A stretch of 64,000 bases of DNA, taken from positions 11,753 to 75,752 of the forward strand of contig NZ_KE383897.1 in assembly GCF_000422645.1 (NCBI RefSeq). Reading direction: 5' to 3'. This DNA comes from Ferrimonas futtsuensis DSM 18154. GTDB taxonomy: Bacteria; Pseudomonadota; Gammaproteobacteria; Enterobacterales; Shewanellaceae. Made by a program: the position numbers and the translations under genes. The notes under the pieces are model-generated. The model was given only the letters and a program-made list of their open reading frames with translations. It was not told the DNA's origin and searched no databases. Positions 46,764-55,491 of the stretch are shown here, in pieces (within the stretch, counting starts at the first letter, position 1; each line of letters begins with the position of its first letter).

Positions 46764-47615
46764 TCAATAGGGCAGCAGCGGATGGTCGGCGTCACAGTTT
46801 GCCACCAGCTCTTGCCACTTGGGCTCGCAGCAATGTTCCTTGGGAAAGATGGCGTGGATCATCAACTTGGGCTCCGACACAAAACTGGTGGCCCCCACGG
46901 TGTGAAACACGTGCATCCATTGTTCCACCCCGCGCCCGGGAAATTCGGTGGTGGTTACAAAGCCTGTCACATTCATCTGCTTGGAGCCACGCTTGCGCCA
47001 ATCCTTGGGCACCGATTTTTCCGCCAGTACCCGTTGCAGCAGCTGGCTGGCCCAGGGATCCTGGTACATCAAGATGTCCTGCTGCAGGGTCATCAGCAGG
47101 GCACACACCGTGTCTTCCCAGCCAATCAAAAAGGGTTTGAACCCCTGCTCGGTGAAGATGAGATCCACCAGGTTGAAGCTGTCTTTGGCGGCGGTGGCGG
47201 GGGCAAAGCGCTTGATCAGGGTCAGCATGCCGCGATTGATCATCCTGGCGTTGCCGTATTGGTCGATGATCATCGCCGGAAAGGGGTCGAAGCCGCGCAG
47301 GGTGGCAATCAGGGACTGGCGCAGCCAGTGGTGTTCGTGGGAATCGGGTTTGAGGGTAAAGCTGGTGGGGGCGTATCCGGCGGAGGCAAGCAGGTTGTTG
47401 GTTTCTCTGACGTTGAGCTCCAGCAGCTCTGCCAGCTTCTCCACCAGCTCCTGGCCGGGCAGGGATTTGCCCGTTTCCAAAAAGCTGATGTGCCTGAGCG
47501 ACGAACCCACCTTATGGGCCAGGGTCTCCTGACTCAGGCCGCGGGTTTTCCGCCAAAATTTCAGTAGTCTCCCAAAGGCACCTTTGGGCATGGTCAGTCC
47601 TGCTTCATGCATCAT
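46764..47615 (-). CDS. XRE-family regulator with MmyB-like ligand domain
   Basis: 284 residues. The N-terminal helix-turn-helix (KTRGLSQETLAHKVGSSLRHISFLETGKSLP, about 24-55) is followed by a MmyB-type (MLTR) ligand-binding domain (DPFPAMIIDQYGNARMINRGM). Members of this group have been found binding fatty acids. It diverges from the acyl-CoA reductase, and the intergenic region has an obvious palindrome (47667-47683), so it probably regulates that gene and itself. Clustered ATGs make the exact start uncertain by one to ten codons. Confidence 0.85.
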   Translation of the reverse strand: MMHEAGLTMPKGAFGRLLKFWRKTRGLSQETLAHKVGSSLRHISFLETGKSLPGQELVEKLAELLELNVRETNNLLASAGYAPTSFTLKPDSHEHHWLRQSLIATLRGFDPFPAMIIDQYGNARMINRGMLTLIKRFAPATAAKDSFNLVDLIFTEQGFKPFLIGWEDTVCALLMTLQQDILMYQDPWASQLLQRVLAEKSVPKDWRKRGSKQMNVTGFVTTTEFPGRGVEQWMHVFHTVGATSFVSEPKLMIHAIFPKEHCCEPKWQELVANCDADHPLLPY

Positions 47616-47666
47616 CAATCCTTTTTATCCATTGATGCAAAAACCATCACATTTTCTACGGTCAAT

Positions 47667-47683
47667 ATTACCTCGGAGGTAAT
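47667..47683. promoter_or_regulatory. Palindromic operator between XRE regulator and acyl-CoA reductase
   Basis: ATTACCTCGGAGGTAAT has two exact 8-base arms around one central G. It lies 52 bp before the regulator start and 66 bp before the reductase start. The neighbouring XRE regulator is the natural ligand. Confidence 0.65.
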
Positions 47684-47748
47684 AGATAGACCACTAACTT
47701 ACCGCCATTATTAAAAAAGTCATTATCTACGGATGGAGATAGGCGGGT

Positions 47749-49737
47749 ATGAGTTACTTTGTTACTGGCGGTACGGGTTTCATTGGCAAGTACATTTTGG
47801 CCAACCTGGCCAAGCGGGAAGGGGAGATTTTTATCCTGGTGCGGGAGGGCACTGAGGACAAGTTTCATGAGAACTGCGAACTGCTGAATCTCGACCCCGG
47901 CAGGTTCACCATCATCATGGGCGAACTGGCCGAACCCATGCTCGGCGTCAGCGACGTCGACAAAGAAAAGATCCACGGTAAGGTCACCGAATTTATCCAC
48001 TGCGCGGCGATGTACAACATCACCGCCACAGCCCAGCTCAACCACGACATCAACGTGGGCGGCACCAGAGAGGCCTTGGCCCTGGCCAAGTTTGCCGGCG
48101 CCAAGTGTTTTAACCACTTAAGTTCCATCGCCGTTGCCGGCTTCTACCACGGCGTGTTCAACGAACATATGTTCGAGCAGGGCGTGGGCCTGGATGTGAA
48201 CCCCTACCTCAAGACCAAGTATGACTCCGAAGCCCTGGTGCGGGAGCAGGAGGAGATGGAGTATCGCATCTTCCGCCCCTCGATGGTGATCGGTCACTCC
48301 AGGACCGGTGAGATCGATAAGATCGACGGCCCCTACTACCTGTTCAAGACCCTGCAGAAGCTGCGCAACATCCTGCCCAGCTGGATTCCGGCCATCGGCA
48401 TCAAGGGGGGCGAATTCAACATGGTGCCGGTGGATTACGTGGCCAACGCCATCGACCACATCGTCAATACTCCTGAGACTCAGGGTCAGTGCTACCACCT
48501 GGTGGACAACCCTGGGGTGAAGATGATTGAGGCCCTGGATGTGTTCTCCCAGGCCGCCCACGGCTCCCGCCTCTCTGCAGGCATCAGCCCCGGACTGCTG
48601 GACTTTATTCCTGCGCCCATGCGCGGTGCGCTGCTGAATCTGCCCACTGTTCGTCACCTTATTGATCAGACCCTGGCCAGCCTCAAGGTGCCGAAAGAGG
48701 CGCTCAAGCTGCTGGATCTCAAGACCAAGTTCGATGACTCCAACACCCGCAAGGCCCTGGCGGGCACCGACATCGCCGTACCGCCCCTGCGCGATTACGC
48801 CGGTGTGGTGTGGGACTACTGGGAGCGTAACCTAGATCCCAATCGTATGGGCAGCCGCACCCTGGAGCAGCACATCGAAGGCAAGGTGACCGTGGTCACC
48901 GGTGCCAGCTCCGGCATCGGCCGTGCCCTGGCCATCCGTCTGGCCAGCGCAGGTGCCAAGGTGATGCTGGTAGCCCGTGGCATGGAGCAGCTGAAAGAGG
49001 TGGAGCAGGAGATCCTGGCCGAGGGCGGCGAAGCCTACAGCTACAACTGTGACCTTAATGACCTGGAGCTGTGCGATCAGGTGATTGACCGCATCCATGA
49101 GGAACATGGCGCGGTGGACTTGCTGGTGAACAACGCCGGTCGCTCCATCCGTCGTTCGCTGAAGCTCACCTACGATCGTTTCCACGATTTCGAGCGCACC
49201 ATGCAGCTGAATTACTTCTCGCCAGTGCGCCTGACCATGCGAGCCCTGCCCAAGATGGTGGAAGCCGGTGGCGCTCATGTCATCAACATTTCCACCATCG
49301 CCGTACTCGGTGGCAGTGCCCCGCGCTTCTCCGCCTACGTGGCTTCCAAGGCGGCGCTGGATGCCTGGTCCAAGTCCGCCGGTGCCGAGTATTGCGAGCA
49401 CAACGTGGCCTTCACCAATGTGCACATGCCTCTGGTGCGCACGCCGATGATCGAGTCCTCTCCCATGTACAAGTTTGCCCCGACCCTGAGCCCAGATGAA
49501 GCGGTGGCGATGATTGAGGAAGCGATTCTTGAGCAGCATGTAGAGGTGAACACCGCCATCGGCAGTGCCATGCGCGCGGCCAACATTCTGGCGCCTAAGC
49601 TGTATGAGCTGCTGATGTCCACCACCTACAAGATGTTCCCGGACACCGCCGCCGCCCAGGGCCTGCCCGAAGAGGAGGTGAAGCCCACCCCAGAGCAGGT
49701 GGCTCTGGCGGCGCTGATGTCAGGTAACTACCTGTAA
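47749..49737 (+). CDS. Bimodular fatty acyl-CoA/aldehyde reductase
   Basis: 662 residues made of two Rossmann domains. The N-terminal reductase starts MSYFVTGGTGFIGKYILANL, with a YLKTK catalytic pair and RIFRPSMVIGHSRTGEIDKIDGPYYLFK. The C-terminal SDR starts KVTVVTGASSGIGRALA with NNAGRSIRRSL and YVASK. Length, order and many segments (GRSIRRSL, FHDFERTMQLNYF) agree closely with the Marinobacter 661-residue fatty acyl reductase that converts acyl-CoA to fatty alcohol with NADPH. Fatty alcohol or wax ester formation is therefore plausible; no wax synthase is present in this window. Confidence 0.85.
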   Translation: MSYFVTGGTGFIGKYILANLAKREGEIFILVREGTEDKFHENCELLNLDPGRFTIIMGELAEPMLGVSDVDKEKIHGKVTEFIHCAAMYNITATAQLNHDINVGGTREALALAKFAGAKCFNHLSSIAVAGFYHGVFNEHMFEQGVGLDVNPYLKTKYDSEALVREQEEMEYRIFRPSMVIGHSRTGEIDKIDGPYYLFKTLQKLRNILPSWIPAIGIKGGEFNMVPVDYVANAIDHIVNTPETQGQCYHLVDNPGVKMIEALDVFSQAAHGSRLSAGISPGLLDFIPAPMRGALLNLPTVRHLIDQTLASLKVPKEALKLLDLKTKFDDSNTRKALAGTDIAVPPLRDYAGVVWDYWERNLDPNRMGSRTLEQHIEGKVTVVTGASSGIGRALAIRLASAGAKVMLVARGMEQLKEVEQEILAEGGEAYSYNCDLNDLELCDQVIDRIHEEHGAVDLLVNNAGRSIRRSLKLTYDRFHDFERTMQLNYFSPVRLTMRALPKMVEAGGAHVINISTIAVLGGSAPRFSAYVASKAALDAWSKSAGAEYCEHNVAFTNVHMPLVRTPMIESSPMYKFAPTLSPDEAVAMIEEAILEQHVEVNTAIGSAMRAANILAPKLYELLMSTTYKMFPDTAAAQGLPEEEVKPTPEQVALAALMSGNYL

Positions 49738-49766
49738 TCGAAGCCGACAAACTGTTGTACTGACTT

Positions 49767-49803
49767 GACACCCGATCGCCCCTGGCCATCGGGTGTCTTG
49801 CTG
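49767..49803 (+). terminator. Terminator after acyl-CoA reductase
   Basis: GACACCCGAT / ATCGGGTGTC around an 11-base loop, followed by TTGCTGTT. The T-run is interrupted. Confidence 0.6.
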
Positions 49804-49873
49804 TTGGCCCTTCATATCCTGTGTTAGTCTTTCCAGCACTTAAGTAAGCAGGAACCCTCACAGGGACAGTTCA

Positions 49874-50998
49874 ATGAAGATCTTCAGCAACTTTGAAAGT
49901 GGCGCCATCGATGTGGTGAAAGCGGAGTCCAAAGACGACATCCAGCTGACCATCCCCAACGACAACCAGTCCGAGTTCTACCAGTGGTTTCATTTCCGTC
50001 TGGAGTCCCAGGTAGGCGAGGAGCACAGCATCAAGCTGATGAACCTGGCCAAGTCCGCCTACCCTGAAGGCTGGGACAACTACCGGGTGGCCGCCTCCTA
50101 CGACCGCGAGGAGTGGTTCCGCATCCCCGCCGAGTTCGACGGCGACACCATGAGCTTCAAGGTGACCCCGGAGCACAACTCCATCTACTTCGCCTATTTC
50201 GCTCCCTACAGCTATGGCCGCCACCAAGACCTGATCCACCACGCCCAATTGCATCCCGAGTGCACCCTGGAAACCCTGGGCCACACCCTGGACGGCAACG
50301 ACATGAGCCTGCTGACCATCGGCACCCCGGAGCCCGGCAAGAAGATTGTCTGGGTCATCGGTCGTCAGCACCCCGGCGAGACCATGGCCGAGTGGTTCAT
50401 CGAAGGACTGCTGACCCGCCTGCTGGATGACGAAGACAGCGTGGGCCGCACCCTGCTGGGCAACTCCGTGTTCTACGTGGTGCCCAACATGAACCCGGAT
50501 GGCTCCATCCGTGGCCACCTGCGCACCAATGCCATCGGCGTAAACCTCAACCGCGAGTGGGCCGAACCGAGCATGGAGCGCAGCCCAGAGGTGTTCCTGG
50601 TGCGCCAGAAGATGCTGGAAACCGGCATCGACATGTTCCTGGACGTTCACGGCGACGAAGCGATCCCCTACAACTTCGTTGCCGGCAGCGAAGGCACTCC
50701 CTCCTACGGCGAGGAGCGCAAAGCCCTGGAGGATGCCTTCAAGTCCGCCCTGATGGCCATCACCCCGGAGTTTCAGGATGAGTACGGCTACGACAAGGAC
50801 AAGCCCGGCGAAGCCAACCTCACCGTAGGCTCCAACTGGGTGGCCGAGCAGTTCGACTGCCTCGCCTACACCGTTGAGATGCCATTCAAAGACCACGACT
50901 TCGCCCCGGACGAAGACTACGGCTGGTCACCCCAGCGCAGCCATCAGTTCGGCCGCGACACCCTGGCGGCAGTGAATGCCGTGATGGGTGAACTGTAG
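49874..50998 (+). CDS. M14-type zinc carboxypeptidase
   Basis: 374 residues, no signal peptide, so cytosolic. An N-terminal beta domain (FYQWFHFRLESQVGEEHSIKL) precedes the M14 catalytic domain, as in cytosolic carboxypeptidases (CCP/AGBL type). Zinc ligands are H166 and E169 (RQHPGETM) and H259 (DVHGDE); the catalytic base is E335 (TVEMPFKD). NPDGSIRGHLRTNAIGVNLNREW is the substrate-binding block. Bacterial members are of unknown substrate. A strong terminator follows. Confidence 0.9.
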   Translation: MKIFSNFESGAIDVVKAESKDDIQLTIPNDNQSEFYQWFHFRLESQVGEEHSIKLMNLAKSAYPEGWDNYRVAASYDREEWFRIPAEFDGDTMSFKVTPEHNSIYFAYFAPYSYGRHQDLIHHAQLHPECTLETLGHTLDGNDMSLLTIGTPEPGKKIVWVIGRQHPGETMAEWFIEGLLTRLLDDEDSVGRTLLGNSVFYVVPNMNPDGSIRGHLRTNAIGVNLNREWAEPSMERSPEVFLVRQKMLETGIDMFLDVHGDEAIPYNFVAGSEGTPSYGEERKALEDAFKSALMAITPEFQDEYGYDKDKPGEANLTVGSNWVAEQFDCLAYTVEMPFKDHDFAPDEDYGWSPQRSHQFGRDTLAAVNAVMGEL

Positions 50999-51021
50999 TT
51001 TCCGCCGACACACAATGTGTT

Positions 51022-51053
51022 AAAGGCCACCCAAAGAGGTGGCCTTTTTTTAT
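51022..51053 (+). terminator. Terminator after M14 peptidase
   Basis: AAAGGCCACC / GGTGGCCTTT around CAAAGA, then TTTTTTT. Confidence 0.88.
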
Positions 51054-51192
51054 CCACGCTTTCAGTGGGTTAGAATGACCATCTGTCGAAAAAATATTCT
51101 GAAGCTGGCTCACGAACAGGCAGAGTGACCATTGATAAGATCCCCCTTTAGACAAATTTCATATACATCGATGATGTTTTTGGGGGAGTTAG

Positions 51193-52278
51193 GTGGAAAA
51201 CATTATTCTATCGCCGGGTAAATATGTTCAAGGCGATGGCGCCATCAACAACATTGCGTCTTATGCTAAGGCATATTCCTTGGTGCTGGCCGACGACTTT
51301 GTCATGGGGCTGACACAGGAGGTGGTGCAGGCCAGTTTTTCTGACAAAGGGCTGGAGGTGGCGTTTGCCCTGTTTGGTGGCGAGTGCACTAAGCATGAAA
51401 TTGAGCGTCTGAAGGATAAGGCCGAGGCTTGCACCTGCCAGATGATCATCGGCATTGGCGGTGGCAAGGCACTGGATACCGCCAAGGCGGTGGCTCACTT
51501 CGCCGGTCTGCCTGTGGTGGTGGTGCCCACCATTGCCTCTACTGATGCGCCGTGCAGCGCCCTGTCGGTGATCTACACCGAAGATGGGGTGTTCGATGAG
51601 TACCTGCTGCTGCCGAAAAATCCGGACGTGGTGTTGATGGACACCGGCCTGATTGCCAAGGCGCCCACACGGTTGTTGGTGGCGGGGATGGGCGATGCTC
51701 TGGCGACCCATTTCGAAGCCAGGGCGGCGGCCAAGGGCCAGGCTCAGAATCTGGCCGGGGGCGTGCCCACCAACACCGCACTGGCCCTGGCCAAACTCTG
51801 TTATGACACCCTGATTAATCAGGGATCCATGGCGTTGGCCGCGTCTGAGGCCGGGGTCACCACCCCGGCGCTGGAGAGCATCGTTGAAGCCAACACCTAC
51901 CTCAGCGGTATCGGTTTCGAAAGCGGTGGCCTGGGGGCGGCCCACGCCATCCACAACGGCCTGACTCTGATGGAGGAGTGCCATCATCTCTACCACGGCG
52001 AGAAGGTGGCCTTCGGTACCCTGGTGCAGTTGGTGATGGAGAATACGCCAAAAGAGGAGATTGCCGAGGTACTCAGCTTCTGCAATACCGTGGGTTTGCC
52101 GACTCACTTGTGGCAGCTGGGGATCAAGGAGTTGGATATGGATAAGCTCAAAGCGGTCGCTGAGCTGGCCTGCGCCGACGGTGAGACCATCCACAACATG
52201 CCGTTCAAGGTGACGCCGGAGAAGGTATTGGCTGCCATTCTGGCCGCCGACCGTATGGGCCGACGCGGCGTCAGCTGA
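51193..52278 (+). CDS. gldA: Glycerol dehydrogenase
   Basis: 361 residues from GTG 51193 (GGGGGAG upstream). An iron/zinc-dependent alcohol dehydrogenase: NAD site [34 protein letters not shown], and metal ligands in [25 protein letters not shown] and [11 protein letters not shown]. It oxidises glycerol to dihydroxyacetone with NAD+. Length and motifs match E. coli GldA closely. It ends one base before the convergent M48 peptidase stop. Confidence 0.93.
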   Translation: MENIILSPGKYVQGDGAINNIASYAKAYSLVLADDFVMGLTQEVVQASFSDKGLEVAFALFGGECTKHEIERLKDKAEACTCQMIIGIGGGKALDTAKAVAHFAGLPVVVVPTIASTDAPCSALSVIYTEDGVFDEYLLLPKNPDVVLMDTGLIAKAPTRLLVAGMGDALATHFEARAAAKGQAQNLAGGVPTNTALALAKLCYDTLINQGSMALAASEAGVTTPALESIVEANTYLSGIGFESGGLGAAHAIHNGLTLMEECHHLYHGEKVAFGTLVQLVMENTPKEEIAEVLSFCNTVGLPTHLWQLGIKELDMDKLKAVAELACADGETIHNMPFKVTPEKVLAAILAADRMGRRGVS

Positions 52279-53154
52279 TCACCAGTGATCGTTGTACGGA
52301 TAGGCGGAGGGGGCGGCTTTCAGGGCCATCAACTTCTCCACCCGCTCCGAGGTGGGCGGATGAGATCTGAGCCAGGCCAGGGGATCCCCCTGGCCTGTTG
52401 GGATCAGCAGGCCGCGCCACATGGGAGCCTGCTCGCGGGAGATGGTGAGCAGCGCCGAGGCCAGAGGCTCAGGCGCTCCCAGCAAACTGGCGGCACGTCT
52501 GTCCGCATCGAACTCACGAACCCGGGAGAGCGCCAGCTGCAACAGGGCGCATAGGTGAGGGGTAAGCATCAGCAGCAGCAGGGCGCCGACGGACACCGAT
52601 GCCATGCCAAACAGCATCAGTGGCAGCATGATAAAGGCACCAATCCAGGCCAGGCTCGCCAGCATGCGGCACAGTCCGGTGATCAGCGCCGCCATTCTCA
52701 GCAGAAATGCATCACTGTGCGCCAGATGGGCAATCTCATGGGCCAGTACCCCGGCGATCTGGGGGGCGCTGAGACGCCTGAGCAACCCTTCGGAAACCAC
52801 AATGACGCCATCATGCTGTGTGCCCATGGCGAAAGCGTTGGCGGTCATTGACGGCGACCAGAACACCCTTGGGGGGCACTCCAGCTTTGCCCGCCTGGCC
52901 AACTCGGCGACCGCCTGTGTCAGGCCGGGGGCTCCGGTCATACGGGTGACCCTCATCATCCTCAGTTGCCACTGAGTGGGCAGGGTAGGGAGCAACACCG
53001 ACACGGCGATCAGCAACGTTAATACCAGCCATTCGGTGCCAGGTCCCAGCAGCAGATGGCCACTGAACATCAGCAGCAGGGCCATGCCGCCCAGTAAAAA
53101 CAGGGTGTGCAGGGCGTTTCTTAGCCGGGATCTCAGCTGTTGTCTCGGATCCAT
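52279..53154 (-). CDS. M48 family membrane metallopeptidase (HtpX-like)
   Basis: 291 residues. Two N-terminal membrane segments (about 14-57), the zinc motif H139-E140-I-A-H143 (VLAHEIAHLAHSD), another pair of hydrophobic segments, then the third ligand in SRVREFDADRRAASLLG. The layout is that of HtpX and its paralogues, which degrade misfolded membrane proteins. It is shorter than or divergent from the canonical HtpX sequence, so I leave the symbol open. The C-terminus ends SHPPTSERVEKLMAL, as in the family. Confidence 0.87.
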   Translation of the reverse strand: MDPRQQLRSRLRNALHTLFLLGGMALLLMFSGHLLLGPGTEWLVLTLLIAVSVLLPTLPTQWQLRMMRVTRMTGAPGLTQAVAELARRAKLECPPRVFWSPSMTANAFAMGTQHDGVIVVSEGLLRRLSAPQIAGVLAHEIAHLAHSDAFLLRMAALITGLCRMLASLAWIGAFIMLPLMLFGMASVSVGALLLLMLTPHLCALLQLALSRVREFDADRRAASLLGAPEPLASALLTISREQAPMWRGLLIPTGQGDPLAWLRSHPPTSERVEKLMALKAAPSAYPYNDHW

Positions 53155-53385
53155 TCTGGCCTCATTTGTCTGCTGCTCTTAGTAAGGGTATAAGGGCGGT
53201 CAGGGTGGTTATCAAGTACCCAGTTCCCGGAAGGGATGCACTGATGTACAGATTTGGGGCGAACCACTGCAGTCAGAGGCGATTTTTATTGAAATTGGCG
53301 ATTTTTCTGTGGTTTAGTTAGCGACCTCAAGAGTGAAGTCCGGTGTCGCTGTATTGGCGAGCCGGTTGGAGAGACAACAAGAGCG

Positions 53386-54471
53386 ATGTTTCGAAAGATA
53401 TGGTTGCTGATCTGCCTGGTACTGGTTGCCAAGGTGGTGTTCAGTGACCTGAACAGCGGCGCCGAACCCCAGCCCCCGGCCGACCCCAGGCTGACGCAGA
53501 TCCTGACTTTGTTGGAGCAGGATAAGAGTGACGATGCCTATGAAGCGATCACTTCGGTGTTGCCCGAGGTGGATAACCCGGAGGTGGTGCAGTATCTCTA
53601 CAAGTTGCGTGCGCACATCGAAGTGGAGCGCCGCCACTTTCACTACGCCGTCCAGTCTCTGATTCAGGCGCAGAAGGCCGGTGATCGCAGCATCAAGACC
53701 TCGGCACGCATCGATGAGATCAAGGGCTGGATCGGACGCATGCAGGATGAGCGGGCGATGGCCGAACAGTACCGGGATGCCAGAGATAACGGCATGGCCG
53801 GTGAGTTAAAGGGCCAGGTGACCATTCTCTACCTCTATCTGAACGACAACCGCTGGAGCAAATGGTCCGGTAAGGATCGCTTGCAGAACCGTCAGTATCT
53901 GCAGCAGGTGACCGACTGGTATGGTCGACGCGCCCAGGAGTATGGCCTGTCAAAGCCCACCTTTAACACTCGATTCTTCTTCCTGACCTCGCCCAAGGGG
54001 ATCACCAAGGAGTGGCTGCGCTCCAAGAGCTTCTTCAGCGATGCCCAGCATCTGATTGCCCGGCAGCTGGGCTACCGCAATATGGCGCAGTTCGTGGAAG
54101 CCAAGGCGCCCACTGGCCAGGTTGCTCTGGTGTTTCACTCCAATGGTGAAGCCCGCTCTTTCGCGCTCTCCTGCAGGAGTAAGGAGAAGGCGCCGCGCTG
54201 CCATTATGAGTACGCCATGCTCACCGAAAAGATGGTGCCGGGAGCCCGTCACACCTTTGTTCCTCAAGTGCAGGCCCATGAGATGCTGCACCTGTTCGGC
54301 GCCGCCGATCTCTACCGGATTCGTAACGCCCGGGACTACGCCGTGACTGACATCATGAACTACTACAGCGACACCCTGGGCCACGCCACCATCGACCCCA
54401 TTACTGCCTGGTCCATCGGCTGGGCTGAGGCGCCGAACGCGCCCTTCAAGATTGAAAACAAGGAGAAATGA
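53386..54471 (+). CDS. Secreted metzincin-like protein of unknown function
   Basis: 361 residues. An N-terminal hydrophobic segment (about 4-20) serves as signal or anchor. Residues 30-130 are helical and TPR-like. The C-terminal domain carries AHEMLHLFGAADLY: H298-E299-x-x-H302-x-x-G305-x-x-D308, the zinc motif of metzincins with Asp as third ligand, and M324 in TDIMNYYSD is placed like a Met-turn. I recognise no named family. The DUF350-like membrane protein overlaps or directly follows it and is presumably its partner. Activity is inferred only. Confidence 0.7.
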   Translation: MFRKIWLLICLVLVAKVVFSDLNSGAEPQPPADPRLTQILTLLEQDKSDDAYEAITSVLPEVDNPEVVQYLYKLRAHIEVERRHFHYAVQSLIQAQKAGDRSIKTSARIDEIKGWIGRMQDERAMAEQYRDARDNGMAGELKGQVTILYLYLNDNRWSKWSGKDRLQNRQYLQQVTDWYGRRAQEYGLSKPTFNTRFFFLTSPKGITKEWLRSKSFFSDAQHLIARQLGYRNMAQFVEAKAPTGQVALVFHSNGEARSFALSCRSKEKAPRCHYEYAMLTEKMVPGARHTFVPQVQAHEMLHLFGAADLYRIRNARDYAVTDIMNYYSDTLGHATIDPITAWSIGWAEAPNAPFKIENKEK

Positions 54472-54473
54472 GT

Positions 54474-54701
54474 ATGGAGATCACCTCCGTAGAACAAAAC
54501 GCCGTCTTTATGTTCCTGAACCTGAGCTATGCGGTGATCAGCCTGTTTGTCAGCGTGATTGCTCTGGTGATCATCGACAAGTTCGTATTCCGCCGCATCG
54601 ACTTCATTGAGGAGATCCGCAAGGGCAACCTGGCGGTGGCCATCTTCCAGTCCACCATCCTGCTGTTTGTGGGTTTTGTAGTGTCTTCGGCGATGCACTA
54701 A
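54474..54701 (+). CDS. Small two-helix membrane protein, DUF350-like
   Basis: 75 residues from ATG 54474, eight bases after AAGGAG; an ATG at 54468 overlaps the previous stop as ATGA. Two membrane helices flank a charged loop, FVFRRIDFIEEIRKGNLAVAI, which is the recognisable part of DUF350 (YjfL) repeats. Canonical YjfL is about twice this length, so this corresponds to one unit. It is tightly linked to the metzincin-like gene, suggesting a membrane anchor or partner. The function is unknown. Confidence 0.7.
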   Translation: MEITSVEQNAVFMFLNLSYAVISLFVSVIALVIIDKFVFRRIDFIEEIRKGNLAVAIFQSTILLFVGFVVSSAMH

Positions 54702-54891
54702 CACAGGTTTTCGCCCAGCCTTGCTTGGCTAACCTTTTGATTTTATGACGCTAAACCTGTTTTCGAACGGGCGTGTCTTGTACACTCTCTGCACTGTTGT
54801 CCATGGGCAGCCGTGTTGAACAACAACCGGATGAAAGGGAATTCGTTTGTGTTGGGTCTAATACACCGCAATCTATAAGCAAGGAAGTACC

Positions 54892-55410
54892 GTGAAAAAA
54901 GTTCTCACTCTCTTAAGCGCTGTTCTTTACTCTTTCTCCTCCATGGCAGCCTCCATGCCCGATATTGGCGAGGTGGCGCCCGATTATCTGGGACGGGGTA
55001 ATGATGGTACCGTGGTCCGCGTCTCTGAGCAGCAGGGCAAGATCATGGTGGTGACTTTCTGGGCCTCTTGGTGTCCTCCCTGTCTCAAGGAACTGCCTTT
55101 GCTGGAGGGGCTGCAGACCACGGTGGGCACCGAGCAGCTCAAGGTGGTGGCAGTAAACTACCGCGAAGATAAAAAGCAGTACCGCCGCATTAAGAACAAA
55201 CTGAAAGCGCTGACCTTTACCCTGACCAGTGACAGTAACGGCAAGATTGGTCGTAAGTATGGGGTGGACGGCATTCCCCATATGGTGCTGATTGACCATG
55301 AGGGTAACATTGCCAATCGTTGGGTGGGCTACGGTGAAGGCAACATTCAGCAGGTGGTGGATGTCATGAATGAACTGTTGGCTAAGCAACTGGCCGACAG
55401 AGAATCGTAA
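54892..55410 (+). CDS. Periplasmic TlpA-like thioredoxin
   Basis: 172 residues from GTG 54892 (AGGAAG upstream). A signal peptide of about 19 residues ends SSMAAS. The thioredoxin fold has the active site W60-C61-P-P-C64 (FWASWCPPCLKELP) and a cis-Pro segment GVDGIPHMVLID. TlpA/ResA proteins reduce disulfides of periplasmic proteins, often for cytochrome c maturation; the partner here is not identified. It has its own upstream gap of 190 bp and a terminator after it. Confidence 0.88.
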   Translation: MKKVLTLLSAVLYSFSSMAASMPDIGEVAPDYLGRGNDGTVVRVSEQQGKIMVVTFWASWCPPCLKELPLLEGLQTTVGTEQLKVVAVNYREDKKQYRRIKNKLKALTFTLTSDSNGKIGRKYGVDGIPHMVLIDHEGNIANRWVGYGEGNIQQVVDVMNELLAKQLADRES

Positions 55411-55421
55411 GGGTTCCATTA

Positions 55422-55453
55422 CCGCCGGCGTAAACGCCGGCGGTGTTGTTTTG
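55422..55453 (+). terminator. Terminator after tlpA-like gene
   Basis: CCGCCGGCG / CGCCGGCGG around TAAA, followed by TGTTGTTTTG. Confidence 0.7.
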
Positions 55454-55491
55454 GGGCTTTAAGAGGAGGTGGGCGCCAAGGGCGACTCGGC

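Noticed and set aside
49871-50896. 341-codon open frame opposite the M14 peptidase
   Set aside because: Shadow; the plus strand carries intact zinc ligands and a ribosome binding site.
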